The notes under the pieces: generated by a model | What the model saw: the letters and a program-made list of their open reading frames with translations, nothing else | What the model was told of the DNA's origin: nothing | Database searches by the model: none | Shown here: in pieces, positions 1 to 7,192 of the stretch | Position numbering within the stretch: the first letter of the stretch is position 1 | Layout: each line of letters begins with the position of its first letter | Translations under genes and position numbers: made by a program | NCBI GenBank assembly: GCA_015661715.1 | Contig: DQVN01000054.1 | Span: 1-9,383, forward strand | Origin: Sulfurivirga caldicuralii | Lineage (GTDB): Bacteria; Pseudomonadota; Gammaproteobacteria; Thiomicrospirales; Thiomicrospiraceae | Reading direction: 5' to 3' | Length of the DNA stretch: 9,383 nucleotides

Positions 1-2067
1 GCCCACTGCCTGAATAACCTCCCCTTTGGGCAGCTGCATCAGCTTCACCCCTTTACCCTTGCTCAAGCGCGGCAACTGAATCGCCGGGAACAGCAGTAGA
101 CGTGGCTCGCTGGAGGCCACAGCTACCCAGTCTTCATTGGGGTTGAGCGCCACCGGCGGAAGAGGAACAGCATTTTCTGCCAGATTCAGCACCGCCTTCC
201 CATTGCGGGTCTTGCTGATCAGATCCTTCACCTGAGCAACAAAGCCTTGATTGGCCGTGCTGGCCAGCAACAGCCACGCCTCCGGTGCCGCCAGTGCCAC
301 CGCCACGATTCGCGCCCCCTGAGGCAGACTGATCCGGCCGCTGACCGGCTCACCATGGCTGCGTGCCGAGGGCAGTTCATGGGTGGGCAGGGTATAGATG
401 CGCCCGGTGCTGTCCAGCAACAGCGTGGGCATACGCGTATTGCCTCTTGCCTGGGCCAGAAAAGCATCCCCCGCCTTGTAGCTGAGCTTGCGTCCATCCA
501 CATCATGCCCTTTGGCGGCGCGGATCCAACCATTTTCCGATATCACAACGGTCACGGGCTCTGCAGGCACCAGTTGCGTCATACTTAAGGGTCGGGCCGC
601 CTCACGCACCACCAGCGGGGAACGGCGGGCATCCCCATAGCGTTCGGCCGCCTGCTGCAATTCCGCTTTCACCCGATTTTTCAACCGCGCCTCCGAGCCC
701 AACAGCGTCTCCAGCCGTTGCCGCTCTGCGGCCAGCTCCGCCTGCTCCGTACGGATTTTCATCTCCTCCAGCCGGGCCAGGTGGCGCAACTTCAACTCCA
801 GAATCGCCTCAGCCTGCCGCTCGGTGAGCTGAAAGGTTTGCATCAATACCGCTTTGGGCGCTTCTTCCTCGCGGATAATGCGGATTACCTCATCGATATG
901 CAAAAAGGCGAGCAACAGACCCTCAAGAATATGCAAGCGATCCCGCACTTTATCCAGACGGTACTGCAAACGGCGGCGAACCGTCAGGATGCGAAAGTGC
1001 AGCCATTCATTGAGCAGTTTATTCAGGGGCTTGACCTGAGGGCGACCATCCAGTCCGATCACATTCAAATTAACCCGATAGCTGCGCTCCAAATCCGTAC
1101 TGGCAAACAGATGACTCATCACCGCCGCCACATCCACCCGACGACTTTTGAGCTCAATCACCAGACGAACAGGCGCCTCATGATCTGACTCATCGCGTAG
1201 ATCCACCACCATCGGCAGTTTTTTAGCGCGCATCTGTTCGGCGATCTGTTCCAAAATACGTGCGCCAGAGGCCTGATAGGGCAGCGCATCCACCACCACC
1301 TGAACCCCATCTTCCACATGCCAACGCGCCCGCTGCCGCAAGGTGCCCTGACCGGTTTCGTACAACTTCCGTAACTGGTCGGGCGGGGTGATGATTTCGG
1401 CACCGGTGGGATAATCCGGCCCGGGCAGGTACGTCATCAGTGAGGCCACACTCAAATCCGGATCTTCCAGCAAAGCCACACAAGCGGCCACCACTTCCCG
1501 CAAATTATGCGGTGGGATATCCGTGGCCATGCCCACGGCAATGCCGGAGGTGCCATTGAGCAGCACATGGGGCACCTGAGCGGGCAACACGGCGGGCTCC
1601 TGCAAAGTGCCATCAAAGTTGGGCATCCAGTCTACGGTTCCCTGCCCCACCTCCTCCAACAGCAGTTGGGCGAACGGGGACAGACGCGCCTCGGTGTAGC
1701 GCATGGCGGCAAAGGACTTGGGATCATCAATTGAGCCCCAGTTACCCTGGCCATCCACCAACGGATAACGAAAGGAAAATGGCTGAGCCATAAGCACCAT
1801 GGCCTCATAGCAGGCGGCATCCCCATGGGGATGAAACTTACCCAGCACATCACCGACAGTCCGGGCGGACTTCTTGTACTTGGCTGAGGCACGCAGCCCC
1901 AGCTCGCTCATGGCATAGATAATACGCCGCTGGACCGGTTTCAGCCCATCACCAATGTGGGGCAGCGCCCGGTCCAAAATGACATACATGGCGTAATCCA
2001 GGTAAGCCTTTTCGGCAAACGCCGCCACGGGCTGCTGCTCAATGCCTTCGTAGTTGATCTGCACCAT
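1..2067 (-). CDS. parC: DNA topoisomerase IV subunit A (ParC), C-terminal end beyond the window
   Basis: This is the DNA-cleaving subunit of topoisomerase IV, which with ParE decatenates daughter chromosomes. The frame is open for 689 codons and runs off the window edge; E. coli ParC is about 750 residues, so roughly the last 60, the end of the C-terminal beta-pinwheel, are missing. Visible landmarks are the winged-helix core with [13 protein letters not shown] (65-77) and HPHGD (79-83), the catalytic Arg-Tyr pair R123-Y124 in AMRYTE, the DNA-bending isoleucine I176 in NGTSGIAVG, and the IGLDGRP and [10 protein letters not shown] tower/coiled-coil segments. Identity along the whole length favours ParC over GyrA. 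The ATG at 2067 has an AAGG ribosome binding site (2075-2078) 7 nt upstream that overlaps the stop codon of the HMA gene, so the two are probably co-translated. An oddity is Ala84 where E. coli ParC has Ser80. Identification is secure. Confidence 0.97.
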   Translation of the reverse strand, partial: MVQINYEGIEQQPVAAFAEKAYLDYAMYVILDRALPHIGDGLKPVQRRIIYAMSELGLRASAKYKKSARTVGDVLGKFHPHGDAACYEAMVLMAQPFSFRYPLVDGQGNWGSIDDPKSFAAMRYTEARLSPFAQLLLEEVGQGTVDWMPNFDGTLQEPAVLPAQVPHVLLNGTSGIAVGMATDIPPHNLREVVAACVALLEDPDLSVASLMTYLPGPDYPTGAEIITPPDQLRKLYETGQGTLRQRARWHVEDGVQVVVDALPYQASGARILEQIAEQMRAKKLPMVVDLRDESDHEAPVRLVIELKSRRVDVAAVMSHLFASTDLERSYRVNLNVIGLDGRPQVKPLNKLLNEWLHFRILTVRRRLQYRLDKVRDRLHILEGLLLAFLHIDEVIRIIREEEAPKAVLMQTFQLTERQAEAILELKLRHLARLEEMKIRTEQAELAAERQRLETLLGSEARLKNRVKAELQQAAERYGDARRSPLVVREAARPLSMTQLVPAEPVTVVISENGWIRAAKGHDVDGRKLSYKAGDAFLAQARGNTRMPTLLLDSTGRIYTLPTHELPSARSHGEPVSGRISLPQGARIVAVALAAPEAWLLLASTANQGFVAQVKDLISKTRNGKAVLNLAENAVPLPPVALNPNEDWVAVASSEPRLLLFPAIQLPRLSKGKGVKLMQLPKGEVIQAVG

Positions 2068-2074
2068 TGAAATG

Positions 2075-2079
2075 CCTTA
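2075..2079 (-). promoter_or_regulatory. parC ribosome binding site overlapping the HMA stop codon
   Basis: TAAGG on the minus strand: its TAA is the stop codon of the HMA gene, and its AAGG is 7 nt before the parC ATG. Ribosomes finishing the HMA reading frame would therefore be positioned at the parC initiation site, which points to translational coupling. Confidence 0.65.
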
Positions 2080-2352
2080 TTTGTCCAGCTTACCCACAGC
2101 ACAACTGACAAAAGATTTGGCCTTGGCCCCCGCCGCCGCCAGACCGGAGACACTGCCCCGTTCGGGATACCCCATCCGACCCAAGGCTTCCACCACGGCC
2201 GCACGGGTCTCTTCATCGCCCTGCACTGCCACACGGCCTGCCTCAATATCCACATCCACCTCCTCAACCCCCGGCAGCGCCAGCAACGCTTTACGAATAC
2301 TGTTGGCGCAGCCGCCGCATTTGATATTGTCAACATCAATGGTGTAAGGCAT
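2077..2352 (-). CDS. Small heavy-metal-associated (HMA) domain protein, possible metallochaperone
   Basis: A 91-residue cytosolic protein whose first ~65 residues form an HMA (CopZ/MerP-like) ferredoxin fold. The metal loop is IKCGGCANSI, with the CxxC cysteines at C12 and C15, followed by the usual LPGVEEVDVD strand and a MGYPE element near 60-64. Family members bind Cu(I), Zn(II) or Hg(II) and pass it to a P-type ATPase or target protein; the metal here cannot be told from sequence. Unlike CopZ, it carries a C-terminal tail of about 25 residues (AGAKAKSFVSCAVGKLDK) with a third cysteine, C84. I chose the ATG at 2352 because AGGAG lies 6 nt upstream; an in-frame ATG nine codons earlier (2379) has no such site and overlaps the palindrome. 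No metal ATPase or metal regulator gene is nearby. The next gene, 9 bp downstream, is parC, so it is probably the first gene of a parC transcript. Domain call is strong, function is open. Confidence 0.9.
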   Translation of the reverse strand: MPYTIDVDNIKCGGCANSIRKALLALPGVEEVDVDIEAGRVAVQGDEETRAAVVEALGRMGYPERGSVSGLAAAGAKAKSFVSCAVGKLDK

Positions 2353-2358
2353 ACTTAG

Positions 2359-2363
2359 CTCCT
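2359..2363 (-). promoter_or_regulatory. Ribosome binding site fixing the HMA protein start
   Basis: AGGAG on the minus strand, 6 nt before the ATG at 2352. It selects this start over the in-frame ATG at 2379, which would add nine residues not expected of an HMA domain. Confidence 0.8.
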
Positions 2364-2367
2364 GGTG

Positions 2368-2379
2368 TTGCAATTGCAA
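2368..2379. promoter_or_regulatory. Perfect 12-bp palindrome in the divergent intergenic region, possible operator
   Basis: TTGCAATTGCAA is a perfect inverted repeat with no spacer. It lies between the divergently oriented HMA and PilZ genes, about 5 to 16 bp downstream of the transcription start predicted for HMA-parC and 21 bp upstream of the PilZ ATG. This is a typical location for a repressor operator, but a 12-bp AT-rich palindrome could also occur by chance and I do not recognise it as the site of a known regulator. Confidence 0.35.
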
Positions 2380-2390
2380 AAGGGACTTCC

Positions 2391-2396
2391 ATTATA
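2391..2396 (-). promoter_or_regulatory. Probable -10 element for the HMA-parC unit
   Basis: On the minus strand this hexamer reads TATAAT, a perfect sigma-70 -10 match, 38 nt upstream of the HMA start codon. A transcript would begin near 2384 with a leader of about 30 nt containing the AGGAG site. I see no good -35 at 16-18 bp spacing (the sequence there is GC-rich, inside the PilZ gene's first codons), and no TG extension. The assignment therefore rests on the -10 and its position alone. Confidence 0.45.
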
Positions 2397-2399
2397 GCT

Positions 2400-2771
2400 A
2401 TGGACGGACAGCACACGGCACAACGGGTCACCACCAATCGGCCGGTTAAAATTATTGGCGGCAATCGGCAAGTCAAAGGGCGACTGGTTGGAATCTCCCT
2501 GCACGATGCAGCACTCGAAAGCCCAGCAAAAGCCTCCCCAGGCACACGGCTGGAACTGGTTTTCGACCTACCCGCCGGGGACCACTTTGCCACCCTGAAA
2601 TTATTCTGTATCGTGCGCTCCCATACCCTACACAATGACAAGCACCTGCTGAGGGTTGAGTGGGACAATCCCTCTGATTCCGACCTGGCAGAAATCCAAG
2701 CCTTTATTGACTACAAAATACGTCTGAAAAAATCCAGTATACGCGGGGCAGGTACCCAAACAGTGCCCTAA
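2400..2771 (+). CDS. PilZ-like domain protein with degenerate c-di-GMP motifs
   Basis: A 123-residue soluble protein, the only plus-strand gene in the window. The strand pattern (RPVKII..., KGRLVGISLHDAAL, GTRLELVFDLP, TLKLFCIVRS, LLRVEWDNPS) and the closing helix (DLAEIQAFIDYKIRLKK) resemble a single-domain PilZ beta-barrel, a family that senses cyclic-di-GMP and controls motility, adhesion or polysaccharide. However, the two ligand motifs are altered. The arginine motif RxxxR appears as R9-VTTN-R14, one residue too long, and the D/NxSxxG motif reads G31-I-S-L-H-D36, losing both the acidic/amide residue and the glycine. I infer it may not bind c-di-GMP, like the founding PilZ of Pseudomonas pili. 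The ATG at 2400 has only an AGGGA 14 nt upstream, farther than usual; no GTG or TTG upstream fits better. It is convergent with thiO and divergent from the HMA gene. Fold assignment is fairly confident, role unknown. Confidence 0.8.
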   Translation: MDGQHTAQRVTTNRPVKIIGGNRQVKGRLVGISLHDAALESPAKASPGTRLELVFDLPAGDHFATLKLFCIVRSHTLHNDKHLLRVEWDNPSDSDLAEIQAFIDYKIRLKKSSIRGAGTQTVP

Positions 2772-2811
2772 CCAATCTATTACCCACTACCGCCTTGGCA
2801 CACAATACGGC
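2772..2811. other. Convergent intergenic gap between the PilZ-like gene and thiO
   Basis: Forty bases separate the PilZ stop from the thiO stop. I looked for a GC-rich hairpin followed by a T run on either strand and found none, so neither transcription unit has a recognisable intrinsic terminator here. Confidence 0.6.
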
Positions 2812-3873
2812 CTAAAAAGCATAGGGGGCCGGATCAACAGGCGGTGTCTCACCCTGCATCAGAGCCGTCAACAACTGCGCACTGGCAATTGAGGTCACCA
2901 CCCCATTGCGGAAGTGCCCCGCATTCATCCACAACCTTTCCCGCCCCGGCACCCGGCCGATATAGGGAATACTATCCGCCTTACCCGGGCGGATCCCTGC
3001 CCAATGGTACGCCACCTCGAACATGCCCAGCTCCGGATACCGGCTGAGGGCAAACTCCATCAGCTGTTGGCGCACCGAGGCCGTCGGGGTTTTATCAAAG
3101 GTGCCGGCCTCCAAGGTGGAACCCACCACCACCAGGCCATCCTTACGCGGAATCAGATAGCATCCCTTCTCCATCACCATATGCCGCAGAAAACCGGAGG
3201 GCGTATCAAAGGCGATCATCTGCCCTTTCACCGGTTCAATGGCCAGATCCGGCAACAGGTGCGCACTCCAGGCACCTGCGGCCAACACGACCGCCTCGGC
3301 CTGCCAGATGCCATGGGCGGTGGTCACCTGCCCCGTTTCACCCTCAATACGCTCAACCGCACAATGCTCGTCTATCTCAACACCCTGCAGCAGCAGGGCT
3401 TTTTTAAGCGCCTTCATCAGGCGGGGGTTACGTAGGGAGGCGATTTCCGGCATCCACAAGCCCAGGCGACGCTGGGTGTGCAGACGGGGCTCGAGTAGCG
3501 CCAGGTCTCGATCGGTCAACACCTCCAGCGCATAACCCCAGCGCTCGCACCACTGCTGAGCGACTTCCCAGTCCTCACTGTCCAACATCAACAGACCACA
3601 GGGGTGATATTCCGGGTCGATACCGGTCAACGCCGCCAGCTCTGCGCTTAAAGCCTCAAACTGGCGCTGGCTGTGTTGCGCCAGCACATTGACTGCATCG
3701 GGATAGCGCCAGGGATACATGGGCGACAGAATGCCCCCCCCGGCCCAACTGGCTTCCCGCCCACAGGTATGACGCTCCAGCACCCGCACCTGTCGACCCG
3801 CCCGGTGCAGATACCAGGCGCTCATCAGCCCGCTGATCCCCCCACCGATGATCAGTACATCCGCCTGCTTCAC
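2812..3873 (-). CDS. thiO: Glycine oxidase ThiO-like FAD-dependent amino-acid oxidase
   Basis: A 353-residue flavoenzyme of the DAO family. ThiO oxidises glycine to iminoacetate/glyoxylate with release of H2O2, supplying dehydroglycine for the thiazole ring of thiamin. The N-terminal Rossmann motif GGGISG (10-15) and the ribose-binding E33 in RVLERH mark the FAD site. The ThiO-type stretch EASWAGGGILSPMYPW lies near 40-55. Substrate-site residues expected from Bacillus ThiO are seen as R295 in AGIRPGK and R322 in AGHFRNG, and CYLIPRK holds the usual tyrosine. The start is GTG at 3873, which overlaps the lspA stop as GTGA and has AGGAG (3882-3886) 8 nt upstream. No other thiamin gene (thiS, thiG, thiE) is visible, nor a TPP riboswitch, so the pathway role rests on family similarity. 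A run of eight G on the coding strand encodes the GGG of SWAGGGILSP. Other DAO-family oxidases are a less likely alternative. Confidence 0.9.
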   Translation of the reverse strand: MKQADVLIIGGGISGLMSAWYLHRAGRQVRVLERHTCGREASWAGGGILSPMYPWRYPDAVNVLAQHSQRQFEALSAELAALTGIDPEYHPCGLLMLDSEDWEVAQQWCERWGYALEVLTDRDLALLEPRLHTQRRLGLWMPEIASLRNPRLMKALKKALLLQGVEIDEHCAVERIEGETGQVTTAHGIWQAEAVVLAAGAWSAHLLPDLAIEPVKGQMIAFDTPSGFLRHMVMEKGCYLIPRKDGLVVVGSTLEAGTFDKTPTASVRQQLMEFALSRYPELGMFEVAYHWAGIRPGKADSIPYIGRVPGRERLWMNAGHFRNGVVTSIASAQLLTALMQGETPPVDPAPYAF

Positions 3874-4388
3874 GACGACCGCTCCTGCCGCGGCCTTAAG
3901 ATGAACTCATGCACCACCAGACAGACAGCCCCCAAGGTAATGGCCACATCCGCGCCATTAAAGGTGGCGTAATGCCAACTGCCAATATAAAAGTCGAAAA
4001 AGTCGGTCACCCGCCCATCCCACAGGCGCTCCAGCAGATTACCTGCCGCACCACCAATAACCAGATGCAATCCCAAAGCTTCACAATTCAGACGAGGCGG
4101 TAATCGATGCAACCACCACAGCATCACAGCGATCATCACCAGCGCCAGCAGGGAAAATGCCCAGCGCTGCCACCCCCCGGCATCGGCCAGAAAGCTGAAG
4201 GCCGCGCCGGTGTTATAGTGCAGGGTCAGATTAAAGTGGGGCAGCACCGCCAACGGCTGGCCATAGTCCAGATAGGCATTGGCCGCCCATTTACTGAGCA
4301 GATCCAATACCAGTACCGCCACCGCCAGCGGCCAATAGCGCAGAGCACTGTTACGCAAAGCGGCGCATCTCCCCTGCACCGGCCACAT
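3870..4388 (-). CDS. lspA: Lipoprotein signal peptidase (signal peptidase II)
   Basis: An inner-membrane aspartyl protease that cleaves the signal peptide of prolipoproteins after Lgt has lipidated the +1 cysteine; it is the globomycin target. As read it has 172 residues, against 164 in E. coli. Four hydrophobic segments are visible (about 18-32, 70-92, 104-119 and 146-163). The family blocks are present: [13 protein letters not shown] (57-69), [12 protein letters not shown] (111-122) with the invariant Asn, and the catalytic aspartates D129 in VTDFFDF and D147 in FNGADVAI. Start choice is uncertain. The ATG at 4388 overlaps the ileS end by 38 nt and has only a weak purine stretch against it. 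An in-frame TTG at 4358 has GGGGAG 10 nt upstream and would give 162 residues, closer to relatives. The stop overlaps the thiO start (GTGA). Placement after ileS is the standard proteobacterial order. Confidence 0.95.
   Translation of the reverse strand: MWPVQGRCAALRNSALRYWPLAVAVLVLDLLSKWAANAYLDYGQPLAVLPHFNLTLHYNTGAAFSFLADAGGWQRWAFSLLALVMIAVMLWWLHRLPPRLNCEALGLHLVIGGAAGNLLERLWDGRVTDFFDFYIGSWHYATFNGADVAITLGAVCLVVHEFILRPRQERSS
3882..3886 (-). promoter_or_regulatory. Ribosome binding site supporting the GTG start of thiO
   Basis: AGGAG on the minus strand inside the lspA 3' end, 8 nt before the thiO GTG. Together with the GTGA overlap it supports this non-ATG start. Confidence 0.75.
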
Positions 4389-7182
4389 TCTCTACACAGC
4401 GCCCGCACAAATCAGGATAGTCCCCATGGGTGCCCACATCATCCCGGTGATGCCAGCAACGCACACACTTAGGCTTATCTGTCGGCTTAGCCTCGATCCA
4501 CAACCCGGCACACTCCTCTGCCGCCACGGCTGAATGGGGCCGCTCGGCCGCTGGACGCACACGGGCCTCAGAGGTGATCATGACAAAGTGCAGCTCATCC
4601 CCCAACGCCGCCAATTTGTCATACAGCCCTTCCTCAGCATAAAGGGTGATCTCAGCAGTCAACGACCCCTTGATCTGCCCCGCATTACGCAATGCCTCCA
4701 ACTGTTTGTTGACCGCCTTGCGCACCGTAAGGATTGCATCCCAGAAAGCAGAGTTCATGGGTGCCTCTTCATCCAACGCCGTCAGACCCGTATACCACTC
4801 CTCGGTAAAAATGGTGTCGCTGCGATCACCGGGCATGTGTCGCCAGATCTCCTCTGCAGTGAAGCTGAGAATGGGGGCAATCCAACGCACCATGGCCTCC
4901 AGCACATGATACAGCGCGGTCTGTGCGGAACGGCGCGGCTGGGAGTCCGCCTGACAGGTATACTGGCGGTCTTTGATGATATCCAGATAAAAGGCGCCCA
5001 GATCCTCGGCACAGAAATGATGCACCAACTGGGTGATGCGGTGGAAGTTGTACGCCCCATAAGCCGTATCCACCGCCTGTTGAATCTGATAAGCCCGGCC
5101 GATCACCCACTGATCCAAAGGCAGCAACGCGGCATAATCCAGCGTGTGTTGCGCCGGATCAAAGCCATTGAGGTTGGCCAACATGAAGCGGGCGGTATTG
5201 CGGATACGCCGGTAGCTGTCTGCGGTACGCTTGATGATCTCATCGGAGACACTCATCTCATAGCGGTAGTCGGAGCCGGCGATCCACAGGCGCAAAATGT
5301 CCGCGCCAAAGTTGTTCATGACCGCCTGGGGCGCCACCACATTGCCCAAAGACTTGGACATCTTGCGCCCCTTTTCGTCCACGGTGAAACCATGGGTCAA
5401 CACCTGACGGTAGGGCGCCTGACCATCCATCGCTAAGGCGGTTAGCAGGCTGGACTGGAACCACCCCCGGTGCTGGTCGGAGCCTTCCAGATAGAGATCC
5501 GCCGGACGATCCAGTTCCTCACGGCGGGCACAAACGGCAAAGTGGGTGACCCCGGAATCAAACCACACATCGAGAATATCGGTCACCTTTTCATACTCTG
5601 CCGCTTCATCGCCAATCAGCTCAGCCAGATCCAATTCATACCAGGCATCGATCGACCCCGTCTCGATCCGCTGGGCAATGGGCTCGATCAGCTCCACCAT
5701 GCGTGGATGCAGCTCGCCCGTCTCCCGATGGACGATAAAGGTAATGGGCACGCCCCAGTGGCGCTGACGGGAGATACACCAATCCGGCCGCCCCTCGATC
5801 ATCTTCTCGATCCGGTTGCGCCCCCAATCCGGCACCCAACGCACTTTGGGTATGGCCGCCAACGCCTGTTGGCGCAAATGCTGGCAGTCCATGCTGATAA
5901 ACCACTGGCTGGTGGCGCGGAAAATCAGCGGCGTTTTGGTGCGCCAGCAGTGGGGATAGCTGTGTTTGAGCGTGCCATGGTGCACCAGTGCGCCCTTCTC
6001 CTGCAGCAGGGCGATGATCTCCTCATCCACCTTGTGCACATGCTTACCGGCGAAACCGGGCGCTTCAGCCGTAAATACCCCCCGGCTGTCTACCGGGCAG
6101 AGCACCGCCAGACCATAACGCTGGCCTACCTCGAAGTCTTCCTGACCATGGCCCGGTGCGGTGTGCACACAACCGGTGCCCGCATCCAGGGTGACATGAT
6201 CCCCCAGAATCACCGGCACCACCCGCGCATAAAAGGGATGATGCAACTTGACCCCTTCCAACGCAGCGCCTTTGGCCGTAGCCACCACCGCATAATCTTC
6301 CACCCCCCAGTGGTTGAGGCGCTCTTCCATCAACCCTTCAGCCAGCAAAACCCGCTCATGCCCCATCTGCACCAGCACATATTCCAGCTCAGGGTTCAGT
6401 GCCACTGCCAGGTTGGCCGGCAATGTCCAGGGGGTGGTGGTCCAGATCACCACGGAGATGGCCCCTTCGCCTGGCCCACCCTCCAGCGGGGTCATCCGGC
6501 TCAACAAATCGGCCTCATCCACCACCGCAAAGCGCACATAGATGGCATTGGACACCTTATCCTGATACTCCACCTCCGCTTCCGCCAGCGCAGAGCCCGC
6601 TCCCACAGACCAGTAGACCGGCTTGACCCCGCGAGTGATATGCCCATTGGCCAGCATCCGCCCCAAAGCGCGCACTTCATCTGCTTCAAAGCGGAAATCC
6701 TTGGTCAGATAGGGGTTATCCCAGTCCGCCAATACCCCAAGGCGCTGAAAATCCGCCATTTGCGCTTCCACCTGCTGTTGCGCATAGTCACGACAAGCCT
6801 GACGAAAGGTGCGCGCATCCACCTTATCACCCACCTTGCCCAGCTTCTTTTCCACATTCAGCTCAATGGGCAATCCATGGCAATCCCAGCCAGGCACATA
6901 GGGGGCATCAAACCCGGCAAAGCCTTTGGCCTTAACGATAATGTCCTTGAGAACTTTATTGACCGCATGGCCGATATGAATATTGCCATTGGCATAGGGC
7001 GGGCCATCGTGCAACACAAACTTCGGCTTGCCGGCCTTGGCACGGCGCACCTTCTGATAAAGCCCCTCTTGCAACCACTGCGACACCTGCACTGGCTCCC
7101 GCTTGGGCAAGTTGCCACGCATGGGAAAATCGGTTTGGGGAAGGTTAAGCGGATAGTTGGATTGTTTCTTATCGTCTGCCAT
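4351..7182 (-). CDS. ileS: Isoleucyl-tRNA synthetase (bacterial type 1)
   Basis: A complete 943-residue class Ia synthetase (E. coli: 938) that charges tRNA-Ile and edits misactivated valine. Landmarks in order are the HIGH signature at 69-72 in [14 protein letters not shown], the CP1 editing domain with [11 protein letters not shown] and [16 protein letters not shown], the [13 protein letters not shown] block, DVWFDSG, the KMSKS loop at 607-611 ([10 protein letters not shown]), the anticodon-binding helices around [12 protein letters not shown], and the C-terminal zinc finger with C906, C909, C926 and C929. Strong colinearity with E. coli IleS indicates the housekeeping mupirocin-sensitive type rather than the eukaryote-like IleS2. 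In the CP1 zinc-like element, the YWCxxC pair of many relatives is replaced by YWSVGA (S192, A195). The ATG at 7182 follows the ribF stop by 10 bp, with GACGAG as a weak ribosome binding site, so there is no room for a leader or T-box. The 3' end overlaps lspA. Confidence 0.98.
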   Translation of the reverse strand: MADDKKQSNYPLNLPQTDFPMRGNLPKREPVQVSQWLQEGLYQKVRRAKAGKPKFVLHDGPPYANGNIHIGHAVNKVLKDIIVKAKGFAGFDAPYVPGWDCHGLPIELNVEKKLGKVGDKVDARTFRQACRDYAQQQVEAQMADFQRLGVLADWDNPYLTKDFRFEADEVRALGRMLANGHITRGVKPVYWSVGAGSALAEAEVEYQDKVSNAIYVRFAVVDEADLLSRMTPLEGGPGEGAISVVIWTTTPWTLPANLAVALNPELEYVLVQMGHERVLLAEGLMEERLNHWGVEDYAVVATAKGAALEGVKLHHPFYARVVPVILGDHVTLDAGTGCVHTAPGHGQEDFEVGQRYGLAVLCPVDSRGVFTAEAPGFAGKHVHKVDEEIIALLQEKGALVHHGTLKHSYPHCWRTKTPLIFRATSQWFISMDCQHLRQQALAAIPKVRWVPDWGRNRIEKMIEGRPDWCISRQRHWGVPITFIVHRETGELHPRMVELIEPIAQRIETGSIDAWYELDLAELIGDEAAEYEKVTDILDVWFDSGVTHFAVCARREELDRPADLYLEGSDQHRGWFQSSLLTALAMDGQAPYRQVLTHGFTVDEKGRKMSKSLGNVVAPQAVMNNFGADILRLWIAGSDYRYEMSVSDEIIKRTADSYRRIRNTARFMLANLNGFDPAQHTLDYAALLPLDQWVIGRAYQIQQAVDTAYGAYNFHRITQLVHHFCAEDLGAFYLDIIKDRQYTCQADSQPRRSAQTALYHVLEAMVRWIAPILSFTAEEIWRHMPGDRSDTIFTEEWYTGLTALDEEAPMNSAFWDAILTVRKAVNKQLEALRNAGQIKGSLTAEITLYAEEGLYDKLAALGDELHFVMITSEARVRPAAERPHSAVAAEECAGLWIEAKPTDKPKCVRCWHHRDDVGTHGDYPDLCGRCVENVAGAGEMRRFA

Positions 7183-7192
7183 GATCTCGTCT

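Noticed and set aside
2772..2811. Possible bidirectional terminator between the PilZ-like gene and thiO
   Set aside because: GGCC occurs on both sides of the thiO stop region (2809-2812 and 2827-2830), but it does not form a stable stem with a following T run.
4534..5436. A 300-codon plus-strand open frame antisense to the 3' half of ileS
   Set aside because: Same reasoning: it is a shadow of ileS codon usage, with no independent start signal or recognisable domain.
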